Shown here: positions 11,760 to 22,945 of the stretch, one piece after another
Layout: each line of letters starts with the position of its first letter
Numbering within the stretch: position 1 is the first letter of the stretch
NCBI GenBank assembly: GCA_007570785.1
Contig: ML664175.1
Location: forward strand, 6,831,618 to 6,895,617
Reading direction: 5' to 3'
DNA from: Antilocapra americana
Taxonomy: Eukaryota; Chordata; Mammalia; Artiodactyla; Antilocapridae
Length of the DNA stretch: 64,000 nucleotides
Translations under genes and position numbers: made by a program
The notes under the pieces: generated by a model
Database searches by the model: none
The model's input: only the letters and a program-made list of their open reading frames with translations
Told to the model about the DNA's origin: nothing

Positions 11760-11945
11760 ACTTAGAATATCTTCTATGTGTTGGGTTCTTTGCCTCTATT
11801 AATATTTGTCAATCTTCAAATAGCCCTTGAAGGTAGGGTTAGTATGAGGCTCAGAAAAGTTAAGTGACTTGCTCCACATGCAGAAGTAGGGTCGGCAACA
11901 GAATTCAGTGGCATCTGAACTATCTATCTAAAAATCTATCTTCCT
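11760..11945 (-). repeat. MIR SINE
   Basis: Antisense MIR: ttctatgtgttgggttc, gtatgaggctcagaaaag, ttaagtgacttgctcc, then a diverged end. A 16-T tract lies just upstream at 11699-11714. Confidence 0.7.
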
Positions 11946-12309
11946 TCTGTAATATCACATTCACTCTCACAGCAGAAGATATCTGGTCAGGAATGGAGAC
12001 ATGACCCGGGCTTCTTCATCCTTAAGTTCCCAAAATGGTTTCCTGCTGTGTTCCAAGTACCTATCGGCATTCTTATGCCTCAGACAAACTATATATGTGC
12101 ATCTCCAATGGGAATTATTGTCACTGAAAAAGTGTTATGTAGAAGAGAGATTAGACTTGTTCTGAACTTTTCTACAGATAGACCTTGGACTAATGGATAA
12201 CATTGAAAGGGGGCAGATTGCAGCTAAACACAAGAAGAGCTTGCTGACAAGTAGTGCATTATATGTGAAGGTGTGAATGAAAATCACAAATAGGGACATA
12301 AAATATGTT

Positions 12310-12425
12310 TATAAATGTGGTAAACAATAATAGATAATATTATACTCCCATTATACAGATGAGGAAACTGAGCTATGGTGCTTAAGTAACTTGCCAAAGA
12401 TGGAGCAGGGATTTTCCCCAGTTTG
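12310..12425 (-). repeat. MIR SINE fragment
   Basis: The core cagatgaggaaactgagc and aagtaacttgccaaagatgg is clear; the flanks are diverged. Confidence 0.65.
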
Positions 12426-12689
12426 TCTAAAGTTCCTTGCAGGTAGAGGACATTGGGTGAGTGACATGGAACAGAGGATCTGTTGCGTATCAGTCAATTT
12501 TATCCCATGCTATACCTGAATGATAAGATGCGCACAAAATGGTTAACTGGGACAAGAGACAAATGGGCAAGAACTTTCTCTACTTTTTCATGGTAGTCTT
12601 CATCAAGAAATTTCATGGAGTACCTTTGAACCATGACTTAATTTATTTCGCCTGGCTATTTTTTCAGGACAATTTATTTACCTAATTAT

Positions 12690-13180
12690 TCATCTCATAA
12701 GTATTGAGTATTCCACATTCTAAAAATGATGCTAAACGCTGGAGATACAGTGAGGATTATGACAGGATTCCTGCCCTCAAAGGGCTCTCTCTTCTCATAA
12801 GAGGAAGCTAGTCAGACCTGCACATAGCTATCACAAATCAGACTGCAATTAAATACCTTGATAGAAACAGGAATAAGCAAAGTGTTATGGAATTTGAAAA
12901 ATGGAAGAAGAAATATTTTTAATGGAGGTGGGGGATCTGAAAAGTCTTTATGTAAATAAAACCACAAAAAAAATGTTTTGAAAAAAAGACCAGATTTCAA
13001 CAGAGATAAAAAGCAAAGGTCTAAGTCAAGGTCTTGATAATTAAAAAGCAAAGGGTGTGCTAGGAGGCTGAAATTAAAGATATTTGAATAGGGATGGAGA
13101 GCAGTGAGGATGAAAAGTCAGGATCGAACTAAAATCTTGTATATCATGGGCTTTTAACTTGACTTAGAAGATAGCAGGAG
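12690..13180 (-). mobile_element. L2 LINE, antisense fragment
   Basis: It begins with a ctggagatacagtgaggatt and cctgccctcaaagggctc segment typical of antisense L2, then continues in the expected order with many small changes to about 13180. No reading frame survives. Confidence 0.5.
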
Positions 13181-13309
13181 GTATTTACAAATGAGACCCC
13201 ACAGCTAAGAGATTTATAGGCTGATAAACATCATATAGATGAAAAGCACAGAAAGAGGAACAGTCAGGAGGCCACAGTACCTTTGAGTGGAGTGAGCATT
13301 TCAGCAGGC

Positions 13310-13490
13310 TTGGGGGACAGCTAGACCCTGCTTTGAGCCTTGACTTCTCCAGCTAGTTCTGCAGCTGCTATTTCCTCTCTTTGGCTTACAGTTTTTACAT
13401 CTGTAAAAAAAAAAAAAAAAAATTACACTTACTTTGTAAGTTTGTTGGAATGATTGAATGAAATACCATATATACATCTCTTATAATAAA
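13310..13490 (+). repeat. MIR SINE with internal A expansion
   Basis: Sense MIR order ends in ggcttacagtttttacatc and tgtaa, then an 18-A tract at 13405-13422 where MIR normally has a short A run, then the 3' half gttggaatgattgaatgaa. Confidence 0.65.
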
Positions 13491-13504
13491 ATAAACATAG
13501 ATAA

Positions 13505-13802
13505 GCCTTCCCTGGTGCAGTGGAAAGGAGTCGCCTGCCAATTCAGAGGACATGGGTTTGATCTATGGTCCAGGAGGATTCCACATGCTGTGGGGCAGTT
13601 AAGCCCTTGTGCTGCAACTCCTGAGCCTGCACTCTAGAGCTCGTGAGCCACAATTCCTGAGCCTGGGTGCTGCAACAAGAGAAGCCACCTCAATGAGAAG
13701 CCCACACACCACACCTAGAGAATAGCCTCCTCTTGCCACAACTAGATAGAGAAAGCCCAAGCAAAACAGAAAAGATCTCGAGCAGCCATAAATAAATAAA
13801 TA
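13505..13802 (+). mobile_element. CHR-type tRNA-Glu SINE (cetartiodactyl)
   Basis: Start ccttccctggtgcagtgg, then a run of ctgagcctg units, caacaagagaagccacc, caatgagaagccca and the ending cataaataaataaatag. This layout marks the older cetartiodactyl CHR family rather than the Bov type. The B-box-like region is degenerate. Confidence 0.75.
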
Positions 13803-15271
13803 GGCATTGATGAATGATATCAAAACCAAACTTAGAAACAGTCTGCTCAATTGATGCGTCTGAGAGTACTCATCAGTTTCTCTGGAAAACCTGAGTTTTT
13901 ACAATCTCCTGCCATGTTTGGCATACTCTGAAGAAAACCACCATCACATCAGAAGATTATGCTTCTGTTTTTTCATGTTGAGCATCAGGGCACTGCGTGT
14001 TCCCTGCAATGGGCTTTCCCTGTGGGCTCTCTTTGAACTTCCACCCAGCAACAACCATTCCACACAATGGATGATTACACAGGACTGATCCCAAGGTTTC
14101 ACCCAAGACCCAGAACAAACTCTGGGGAAAGGGAAAAGCAATTAACTTCTCTGTGTCCACAGGGCAACAATAATGGGAAGTGAGTCATCTCAAGTGACTC
14201 TCCATGAATTGGCTTGGGACTATTGACCGAGGTGCCATGCCTTTGCCAGTGACACTTCTGTGAAGTTATGCCTTTTTCAGATTTCTTGTGGCTCAGAAGT
14301 GCATAGCACAGCCTTTTACCTGTGCTTTCCTTCATATGCTGTGATTGTATGTTCAGTAAATAGCATGGAGATTATAAAGACTTTGTTGTGAAATCAACAT
14401 TAACTCATTAAGTCAATAATTCATGGTCTCTTTTATCTAAAGTGGCAACATCACACCATCAATTCACAAAACAGCCACTTCTCTGAAGTGTATGTGATGA
14501 TAATAATGGATTTTCTAACAATACCCTCTCAAAGCAAGGTCACTGAGCCCAGATGCTGTGGACATGCTGATCTGACCTAGGTCAGCAAAACAAGCTTTAT
14601 TATTGAACCTAATTATGAACTATCAAGATAATGGTCTAGACTAAACAGTTTCCTAGGAGATTATATAGACACTAGTAAGCCATTTTAGTTTTAAATCTAC
14701 CGTACTTGGCAGTACCTGTGATCATGTAAGAAATGTGTTTGCTTTGTAGAATGGACTACAATCGGTGCAAATACTGTGGAATCTTAGGAATATCAGTGGA
14801 TTATACAGTGTTACATTGCACTTATTTGCAGGTTATTGTCTATAACATTATATATCCATCTTACAAACAAATATCTGTCCAAGTACAGCTCAGATAATCA
14901 AAGCTTATAGTGAAGTAGGCAATTCTGAGTATTTGTAGTCAGTTCTGTAATGTGACATATAGGGATATATGGTTTGTTGCAGTGGCTTTTATGTCTTAAC
15001 TTGTAAACTGCTTGTAAAGATTTTTTTTCTGATATTTTCTGAGAGGTTTTCTCCTGCCCTCAGATTGGTGGTTAATATGTTTATTTTATTCAGATTCACA
15101 GATTATATTTCATGACTGTCTGACACTAGGTAATACATCTGCACTGGCTAATTTTTGCATCAGTTAATGTTGAGGATCACCTTCTGAGAGCAGGAGTCAA
15201 AAACAATATTTCCTGGATTGCAAACTTGTCAATGGGTTTTTAACAGCTTTTGGAGAAAAACCTAAATTAAT
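13803..15271. other. Repeat-poor stretch (about 1.5 kb)
   Basis: No repeat is recognised between the CHR SINE and the Bov-tA at 15272. Base composition is mixed. A perfect CTGACCTAGGTCAG palindrome lies at 14572-14585. Minus-strand frames at 13944-14335 overlap one another in different frames with no domain, so they are not called. Confidence 0.45.
14572..14585. promoter_or_regulatory. Palindromic AGGTCA-type motif (candidate nuclear-receptor site)
   Basis: CTGACCTAGGTCAG is a perfect 14-bp palindrome made of two divergent AGGTCA half-sites with no spacer. A third AGGTCA lies at 14536-14541. Function is inference only. Confidence 0.25.
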
Positions 15272-15490
15272 GCTAGGCAGTGGTGGCACTAGTTGTAAAG
15301 AACACACCTGCCAACGCAAAAGACATAAGAGATGCAGATTCGATCCCTGGGTTGAAAAAATCCCCTGGAGGAGGGCATGGCAACCCACTCCAGTATTCTT
15401 GCCTGGAGAACCCCATGGACAGAGGAGCCTGGTGGGCTGCAGTCAATGGGGTTGCCAAAGAGTCGGACACAACTAAAGTGACTAAGCACG
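15272..15490 (+). mobile_element. Bov-tA SINE
   Basis: Head ctaggcagtggtggcactag, ggagggcatggcaaccc middle, cagaggagcctggtgggc and tail gagtcggacacaac. The long open frame through it (15280-15564) is simply the SINE read as codons. Confidence 0.9.
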
Positions 15491-15984
15491 ATGATTATAA
15501 AATAAACTGTCAAATCAGCAGTGTTAAATTGAGAAAAAAATATATCTTGGAATTGAGGAACTAAGATATATCTTATTTGACTGGTAACATTCTGGTAAAA
15601 TGATTCATGCCACATGAATGAAGACTATGTTTTCAAATGTAACAATAATAACATGACAAGTGAAACCAGTGTCTTATGATTTTTGCTCAACATCTTCATC
15701 TTCCCATCAATTGAGTAGAACACTTCAAGGTCATTCTAAGTCATCTTTAATTAGGCACAAAAGACATAGTCTTTTTCTTTTTGCCTTTTTTATATTTAAA
15801 ATGCAAGCCTGAGAGCTTACCTGGAAAAAGTTTTCAAGCATTACTGCAACTAAGAGCAGTATCAACCCATCGAGATAGAGTCTGGTTCATAATTTTTGCA
15901 TAGAATTTTTCATTAACCTCCAGTGATCTTTGAATCTCTAAAACTAGGAAGAGGCAAGCAATGTGGTAGCTAATAATACAGTCT
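15491..15984. other. Unclassified sequence
   Basis: No feature recognised. Confidence 0.4.
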
Positions 15985-16195
15985 CTTTAATTACAGTGAT
16001 GGATTTGTATCCTGCTTTTTCCATTTTCTAGAAATGGTTGTGGACAAGTTGCTTTAATATCTGTAGACCTTAGTACTCTAGGCTCTAAAATGATGAGAGT
16101 AAGAGTTTCTATGATATAGGATGCTGAGGAAGATGAAATAAATATCCATAACGTGCCTGGAACTTAGAAAACACCACTAAATATAAATTATCATT
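15985..16195 (+). repeat. MIR SINE, diverged
   Basis: Sense MIR order: ggatttgtatcctgc, tggttgtggacaagttgc, taaaatgatgagagtaa, aacgtgcctggaacttag. Confidence 0.55.
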
Positions 16196-17239
16196 TTTTA
16201 TTATAAGTTGCCTGCAATGACCATTTTTAGGAATTTTCTGTCGTATTGTTTCAAAATTTTCCTTCCTGATCTGTATCAAAGAGCAGGGTTCCCATTACAC
16301 TTATCTTTTCCCTTCAGTTTTATCAGCTTAAACCTTATGAAGCTGGACTTTGATCAGACTGCAGTGATGTGTTTTACCTTCGTTTATCTGGGGGGCTCTT
16401 TGTATTTCCAATATTTTTTAGAGTAAACCTATTACTGAATAATGGATAATTGGGGCAGAGCTTAGAAAGCAAAATTCTTCTCATGTATACATGCACACAC
16501 AGAGAAAGAAATGCACCCCAAATTTAGAGCATTCAATGACAATGATTCTGCTGAATTTGGTCAATAAACTTGCCCCAAATAAATGTATTAAAAACTGACC
16601 AGTGGACACATGTAGAAATAGATGATAGCTGTTGTTAAAATGTTTGCTTGCCAAGCATATTATTTTTTCCTATCTCATGCCACTTGTTTCTTCATGTCTT
16701 TTGATTTTAAAATTTAAGAGTAGTAAATTTGGTATAGGAGAAAATGTTAATGGAACTTTCACAATAATTGAAACAATGACCCTATCTAAAGTCTTGGGCC
16801 CTGTTCACGTCATAATGAAATGGTTCTACACAATTAGTACATTTACCATAGATGTTATCAACCACAGAGGCAGTTAAATTATATGAAATATGTTAAAATA
16901 GGAAAAAATAATATTTAAGTAAAACCATTTCATTTATATTCTAATTTTAAAAGGGTAAAATTAATATCTGAAACTTTGTTAGTAGAAATATTCTTCTGTT
17001 TGTAATATAAAATGTTTTTGCTATATTCTTTTTATTCCCTATATCTGAGTTTTCATCAATAGTGGTAAAAATAACAATGCTGTTGAAAAATGTCAATTTG
17101 CTTAATGGCTGGGGATTCTTTATTTAACTTCATGTAATCTTCTTATGACTCAATTAGTATAAAAAGACCCAGGATCAAGAGAGAATTCTTAATAAATGGG
17201 CTTCCCCCCAATAAACAGATGTTTCTATGTTAAGAACTA
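16196..17239. other. Unclassified AT-rich sequence
   Basis: No repeat or gene recognised. Frames at 16208-16426 and 16632-16877 have no recognisable product. Confidence 0.4.
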
Positions 17240-17650
17240 ATCAGCCTGAGGGAGTTAATCACCAAATTCCAAAATAGTGCCAGACCATAATTAGCCATTT
17301 GCTTCTGTGAGAGACCCATTATGGTGAGGGTTCAGGGTTTGATTAGCACCACTTCACTCAGAAGGCAGCTTCCAGGCTGCACTTAAACAACTAATCTGCA
17401 CCATCGCTCTTGGCTTTGGTGGCAGTTGGCCACATATAAGGGCTTCGGGACAGAGAAGATTAATTACTCTGACACGTAATTCACGAGAGCCCAGGCCCCT
17501 GAAGCCTTGATAACAAGGCTGTGGGAGATTGATTAGTGGTAGTTCTGGCAGAGAGATTTGGGCTTCTGTAGTGCCACTGTCAAAATGGCATGATGGGATG
17601 GAGCCCAGGAGAGTTTTGAAAACCACACGGTGCAAAAAGACCACAGACCC
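17240..17650. promoter_or_regulatory. Candidate conserved noncoding or enhancer patch
   Basis: The stretch is free of recognised repeats and is more GC-balanced than its AT-rich neighbours. It carries at least seven TAAT/ATTA cores (near 17256, 17289, 17342, 17392, 17459, 17477 and 17530), the core bound by homeodomain proteins. A minus-strand frame of 96 codons (17354-17644) covers it but resembles no protein I know. No conservation data are available here. Confidence 0.25.
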
Positions 17651-18029
17651 AAGGGAACAAATCCCTTCACTAAGAACTTCTTAGTTCTCACCTCCTGTGC
17701 TCTGGATTTTTTTTCTTTTATGACTTGTGGATCACTTTAGAAAAGAGTTTACCTTTTTCACTAGCCAAAGTAGGTAGAGACCAGTAATTAATAATAATTA
17801 GCCCTTTCCTATAACTGGTGCTTAAAAGCATTAAAGGTGAAAGAATGCATTAATAAGTGAACAAGTAAATGGATTAAATGTATAAAGTCCTTTAATTTAC
17901 AGAATTTGCAAATATCTACTTGCATTTTAGCCAATTAATTTGGTATCAGTACCTTCATTTTTCAAGGTATATTCCTATTTATTCTACTGTCAACACTCTG
18001 ATACCAAATGTAAAGGTAAGCAATTCTGA
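17651..18029. other. Unclassified sequence
   Basis: No feature recognised. Confidence 0.4.
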
Positions 18030-18700
18030 CACTAGCTACTTGGAGTTAGTGCAAATCCCATAGTTGAAGGTCTCAGTCCCAGAAGACTGCCCTACTCTAG
18101 ATGCCAGTTTTGTGTCCCAGGCTATCCTCTCTGCTTCTGATACATCAGCTTTAAATCAGGGGTTTCCATGACCCCTTCCTTAATGACTTGCTAGAACAAT
18201 GCAACTTAGGAAAGTTCTTTGGTTATTATTACTGGTTTATGAAAAAGGATACAACTTGGAAACTACCAAATGGAAGAAATGCATAGACCAAGGTATGTGG
18301 GAAGGTTCTTAGAACTTCTAAGCCTTCTTCAAGCATACTGTCTTCTACAGCATCTTGATGTGTTCACCAGCCTGAAAACTCTTCAACTCCTAACATTTAG
18401 AGGTTTTAATGGAGGCTTTATTACCCAGATGTGGTTGATGGCCATCAGTAAACAATATCAATTTCAGCTTGTCTCTCCTCCCCAGAGGTCTGGTGGTAGG
18501 ACTGAAAGTTTTAACTCTTCAGTGGTTGGTTTCTCTGGCAACCAGTCTCCACCCTCCAAGTATCACTTAATTAACATAAACTCAGGTATAGTGAAAGGGA
18601 CTCATGATGAATATCTAAGATGCTTTTCTCACTCTTAGCACTGAAGAAGTTCCAGAAGTTTAGAACTGTGTGCCCAGGAACAGGCACACAAAGACCAAAT
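18030..18700 (+). repeat. Unclassified old interspersed repeat, possibly LTR-like
   Basis: Segments such as aaaggatacaacttggaaac, gtgttcaccagcctg, ggaggctttattaccc, ctctggcaaccagtctcc and tgcccaggaacagg follow an order I recall from an old mammalian interspersed repeat whose name I cannot give. The 122-codon open frame at 18270-18638 lies wholly inside it and is not treated as a gene. Confidence 0.4.
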
Positions 18701-18830
18701 ATCACAACTTGGAAGGTGAGAAAACTAAAATTCCAAGCAGTGCGATGACTTGTTCAGATATATGTTGGTTGGACATAGCAAAGCCAAGTCCAGAACCCAG
18801 AAATTCTACATACTAATATGATACTTTGTT
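18701..18830 (-). repeat. MIR SINE fragment
   Basis: The parts aaggtgagaaaactaaaa, gatgacttgttcagat and aagtccagaacccag sit in antisense MIR order. Confidence 0.5.
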
Positions 18831-19339
18831 GGTCTATCAGACCAGGGTTACTGGGAGGAGGAGACATGGGTTAGGGACAGCAAAGGAGGTTAAGATGAGG
18901 AAAAAGGAGATTGGCAGAGGAAAATTAGATGAAGTGGGTGAGTTGTTTCTCTGCTTGACTCTGTGTATAATGTGTAATGAAAACACAATAAGAGATTTTT
19001 AAATCAAATGCTAGAAAGCCCAGTTGCAGATATGTTTGCTTCCTTCAGAATTTCTCCCCTGGAGGGGAGGAAGGTCATGGTTGAACCTGCATTTCAGGGA
19101 AGGAGGGCAGCTTGTGGTCTCCAAGAGAGTTTGGCTGTGTCCTCTGCCACTCTGCTGTGGCTTCTGAAGGACTGCTGAGTTTCTGAGGGAGCCTTCTCAG
19201 GGCCATGACTACTAAGGCATTCTGCCATTCTTATGACATGGCTCCAATAATTCTTTTTGAATTTGTGGTATACATTTATGACAGTCTTCCGGACCAGATA
19301 GAACATTTCAACAGAACAGTACTTCTTTTAATGATTGAA
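18831..19339. other. Unclassified sequence
   Basis: No feature recognised; the stretch around 19030-19250 is GC-richer than average. Confidence 0.4.
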
Positions 19340-19398
19340 TAGTCCTTTGAAGATTCAGAGAAGTGAAATAACTTGTCCAAGATCACACAGCTAATAAT
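19340..19398 (-). repeat. MIR SINE fragment
   Basis: The core gattcagagaagtgaaat and cttgtccaagatcacacag is clear. It is cut on its right by the Bov-tA insertion. Confidence 0.65.
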
Positions 19399-19619
19399 GT
19401 GTGCATGCTCAGTTGCTTCAGTTGTGTCTGACTCTTTGCGACGTTATGGAATATAGCCCACCAGGCTACTCTGTCCATTGTATTCTCCAGGCAAGAATAT
19501 TGGAGTGGGTTGTCATGCCCTCCTCCAGGGGTCTTTTCAACCCAGGGGTCGAACCTGTATCTCCTGTGTCTCCTGCATTGCAAGTGGATTCTTTACCCCC
19601 TGAGTCACCAGGGAAGCCT
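19399..19619 (-). mobile_element. Bov-tA SINE
   Basis: Full-length antisense copy: tail cagttgcttcagttgtgtc, middle ggcaagaatattggagtgg and head ending accagggaagcctg. Frames on both strands here are SINE sequence. Confidence 0.9.
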
Positions 19620-19624
19620 GAGGT

Positions 19625-19785
19625 TGATTACTACTGTTATCATAATTTTTCAGATAATTACACTGAAGTACAGAAAGGGTAGTAGTGTACTGACTAACTA
19701 CAAAGAGTAGATGATCAGGCCAGGAGTCAAACTCAAAAATTCTAATGCCTTAATCTGGGTTTATAACCACTAAAATACAGTACAG
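19625..19785 (-). repeat. MIR SINE
   Basis: A second antisense MIR begins again from an earlier MIR position (attactactgttatcataa, ttcagataattacactgaag), so it is not the right half of the MIR left of the SINE. Confidence 0.5.
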
Positions 19786-20429
19786 ACATATGACAGATGT
19801 TGCCTGAATATGATGTTTTAAAATGTGAGTTTAGAAGCAAAGATGTTATTTAGAAAAAAAAAAACTCAAAATGCCAAGGATAAATATTAAACTGATTTTC
19901 CTAGATTATTATAATAAGCATTTCAGCTAACTACAGGTATTTAATGGAAGTTTCATTTTGTGGTTCATGATTTTTGCAATTATATTCATTTTTCGTCAAC
20001 TTCTCATTTAGAAGTTATAGTAATAGTTTTCTAGTCATATGTGTGGCTCTATTTCTGTTCCTTTATTTATAATATTGCTTTTTGCTTCTATTCTTTACTC
20101 TCATATATATGTTCTGAGGAATTTACACATTCTGTCTGCATTTTCTTAACACCCCATAATCATATTTAGGGTCTTTACTACCCTATCTATAAATTCTCTG
20201 ATAGGATATTTACATCTACTAATAGATATGTTAGACTGTTTTTTTCCTTCTTTTTTCTTCTTTGAATTTATCCTCTCTGTGCAAGATATCTCTCTGTATC
20301 AGGCAAATCTTCTTACATGATCCTTTCTCAGCTGAGTTGTCTGCTTATTTGCTTTCAAGATTTCCTTGGTTCTGACCACTTACCCTCAGTATCATAATGT
20401 AATAAGCTACAAGAAACAGAAATTCTAAC
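19786..20429. other. Unclassified AT-rich sequence
   Basis: Pyrimidine-rich runs near 20230-20265. No gene or repeat family recognised. Confidence 0.4.
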
Positions 20430-21099
20430 TTGCTAAAGCTTAAAATGGGAGTAGGGATATTCTCTTACACGCCACAAGTCCAAAGGTAGTAACTGTCAGT
20501 ATGGGTCTAGCAGGCCTTTAATGTCAGGATATATTATTCTGCCATTATTTTGTCCTTTCCTTCGAACATAATTTAATAGCAGCAGTTTCAACTATCATAT
20601 CTTTATTCCAGGCAAGAATTAGGAAAGGCAGCACAAGCTGTGCCTACCCTCCTTTATCAGTGAAGTAAAAGCTTTACCTAAAACTTTCAGATAACTTCTG
20701 TTTCTGTTCTCATTGGCCCAAACTGTGCTATATGGCATCTCCTAACTGCAAGGGAGTCTGTGAAGCAAGCATCAGCTAGTCACATTGTGCCCTTAAACAA
20801 TTTTGGGCTTCTATTAACTACAAAGGGGGAAAGCAGAATGAACAGACTGTTTTGGTATGTACAAAGCTATTTCACAGTATCTGTTTTTGCTTTCTGCCAT
20901 GGTAATACAATATTAGTTGAGCATATGGCCGCCCAACTAGAGACTACAGTTTCCAACTTCTCTTACAGTTAGATGTGGCCATTTGACTAAGTTCAGGCTG
21001 GTCACATTTGCATAGAAATGATGTGTATGTCTTTCAAGCCTTGTTCATAAGAAAAAAAAAAATCTGTGATCCACACCAGATCTCGTTCCACTCCGCCCT
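20430..21099 (+). repeat. Unclassified old interspersed repeat(s)
   Basis: Segments such as attccaggcaagaattagg, tctcattggcccaaactg, ctaactgcaagggagtctg and, further on, gttagatgtggccatttgac with taagttcaggctggtcac match widely dispersed mammalian repeat sequence that I cannot name with certainty. The U6 copy is inserted at its right part. Confidence 0.35.
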
Positions 21100-21115
21100 A
21101 AGAAATTCTACCCTG

Positions 21116-21220
21116 GTGCTCGCTTTGGCAGCACATATACTAAAATTGGAACGACACAGAGAAGATTAGCATGGCCCCTGTGCAAGGATGACACGCAAAT
21201 TCGTGAAGCGTTCCATATTT
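21116..21220 (+). pseudogene. U6 spliceosomal snRNA retropseudogene
   Basis: This is nearly the whole U6 RNA (about 107 nt in mammals): 5' gtgctcgctttggcagc, the ACAGAGA box that pairs with the 5' splice site, the AGC catalytic triad and the 3' ttccatattt. I see three substitutions against the usual mammalian sequence, in the 5' stem-loop, just before ACAGAGA, and in cctgtgcaagg. A 12-A run follows directly. The perfect repeat aagaaattctaccctg flanks it at 21100-21115 and 21235-21250. There is no TATA box about 25 bases upstream and no proximal element, so it is an L1-mobilised copy that is probably silent. Confidence 0.92.
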
Positions 21221-21250
21221 AAAAAAAAAAAAGAAAGAAATTCTACCCTG

Positions 21251-21984
21251 GCCACTGGCTCAGGTCATGTCATGGTCTCTTTATTCATGCTGCTCATCAT
21301 GGCTTCTGTGACCATTGATAATGCTGGACCCAACAGATTACCACCTCTCTAGTCTTACATATGGGTTTCCTTCAGTCTGGCATGTATAAGGGAAAATGTA
21401 ATTTCTTGAATTAGGGAAGGAAAAAAAATTGTCACTTAGTGCCACAAGTGCAGGATACAGAGTGCCTTCTAAGAGATATCATGTTTCCTACCTTCAAGAC
21501 CATCCTTTATGAGAAGAAAGAGGAAGAGAACAAAAGATAGTGTTTCAACAGATACCAACTCAAGTCAAAGGGCTGTTACACTGATGAATAATCTTTTAGC
21601 GTTTGTAACCTTCAGACTCCTTCCTGCTGATCATCTCAGTCACTTTGGTCTTTCTTACTCCTAAAGTTTATTTAGTTTTATCGTTTGGCTTGATATTTGC
21701 CTTTTTTTCCTTTTGAACTACACCAGGCAGTAGTTTAGGAGAAAATGATACAATTTGATATATTTGAATGATATAAATTTTAAAACTGTGATTTGCATTT
21801 TTTTCCATATGTATATTCCACAAAATTAGTATATAGTCAAGGTTTATCTTGTAAAACTGAATGGTCAAAAAACTCTGTCTCGTTTTAATTTTCTTGCATT
21901 TTTCTGCCCTTTCAAACTTTTTTCAACACCTTTCTCTCCAGAAGATTTTTGGTTTCATTATACTTCTCTGTGCTCTCTTGCTAT
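21251..21984. other. Unclassified sequence
   Basis: No gene or repeat family recognised after the right target-site copy of the U6 insertion. Confidence 0.4.
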
Positions 21985-22330
21985 TAAAAAGCACCTTTGT
22001 CCAAAACTATCAAGGTCATCAAAGAAGGACAGTCTGAGAAATTGTCACAGACAGACGAAAGAGACATTAAGACTAAATGGCATCCTAGATAGGATGTAGA
22101 AAAAGGACATTAGGGAAAAACTAATGAAATAAAATAATAATCTATGGAGTTAATAGTAATAAAACCATGTGGTTTCTTAGAGGTGACAAATGTATCATAG
22201 TTTATGTATGATGTTACCAATAGGAGAAACTGGTTGTGGGCTCTAGGAGATCTCTGTAGCACCTTTGTAATTTATTAAAAATCCAAAACCATTCTAAAAT
22301 GAAAAGTTCATTTAAGAAAACTGAAAGGTG
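21985..22330 (+). mobile_element. Old L1-type 3' end (L1M-like)
   Basis: Same family as 5691-6315: aaaactatcaaggtcatc, gaaattgtcacagacag, aaaaaggacattagggaaa, gaggtgacaaatgtatc, ttctaaaatgaaaagttc at the 3' end. Confidence 0.6.
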
Positions 22331-22560
22331 AAAAATATGGGAGTCAAAGCACCTTGCAAACTCCTTTCCTGTGAGAATTTGGGGACACAATATGAAGCTG
22401 TCCCTCGAGTGTCCCCAAGACAGCATTTTCCAAAGGAGGTTCTCAGAATATAATCCATTAGTAGCTTTATGTCCAAAGGTCATTGGTGACATGTTTGGTT
22501 ACCACTCCTCCCTTGGAAATTCTTAGTATATATTATTACGTATTATATATAATTGTTTTT

Positions 22561-22607
22561 CACTTGTTAAGCTGTGTCTGACTCTGCGGCCCCATGAACT
22601 ACAGCAC
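22561..22607 (-). repeat. Bov-A SINE tail fragment
   Basis: A short antisense remnant: gctgtgtctgactctgcgg and cccatgaactacagca. It is truncated on both sides. Confidence 0.65.
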
Positions 22608-22723
22608 TTATATTAATATATAACATGATACATTTATATATATATTGTGTACCATGAATTTTGTGCATGCATATACATACATACACACACCTACACAAAA
22701 TTAGTGGTACATAATACACATTA
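22608..22723. repeat. AT- and CA-rich simple sequence
   Basis: Alternating AT/TA and acacac runs (for example catacatacacacac) link the Bov fragment to the next full Bov-tA. Confidence 0.5.
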
Positions 22724-22945
22724 GGTCTCTCCAGGTGGTGCTAGTGGTAAAGAACCCCCATGCCAATGCAGGAGATATAAGAGATGCAGGTTCGATCTCT
22801 GGGTAAGCAAAATTCCCTGGAGGAGAGCATGGAAACCCATTCCATTATTCTTGCCTGGAGAATCCTATGGACAGAGGAGCCTGGCAGGCTACAGTCTGTA
22901 GGGTCTCACATAGTCAGACACCACCAAAGTGACTTAGCATGAATG
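22724..22945 (+). mobile_element. Bov-tA SINE
   Basis: Head ctccaggtggtgctagtgg, B-box-like ggttcgatctctggg, middle ccattattcttgcctgg and tail catagtcagacacc. Confidence 0.88.

Noticed and set aside
15280..15564. 94-codon plus frame with repeated GGHGNPLQYSCLENP-like peptides seen at many loci
   Set aside because: The same peptide is encoded by each sense Bov-tA copy. It is SINE sequence, not a gene.
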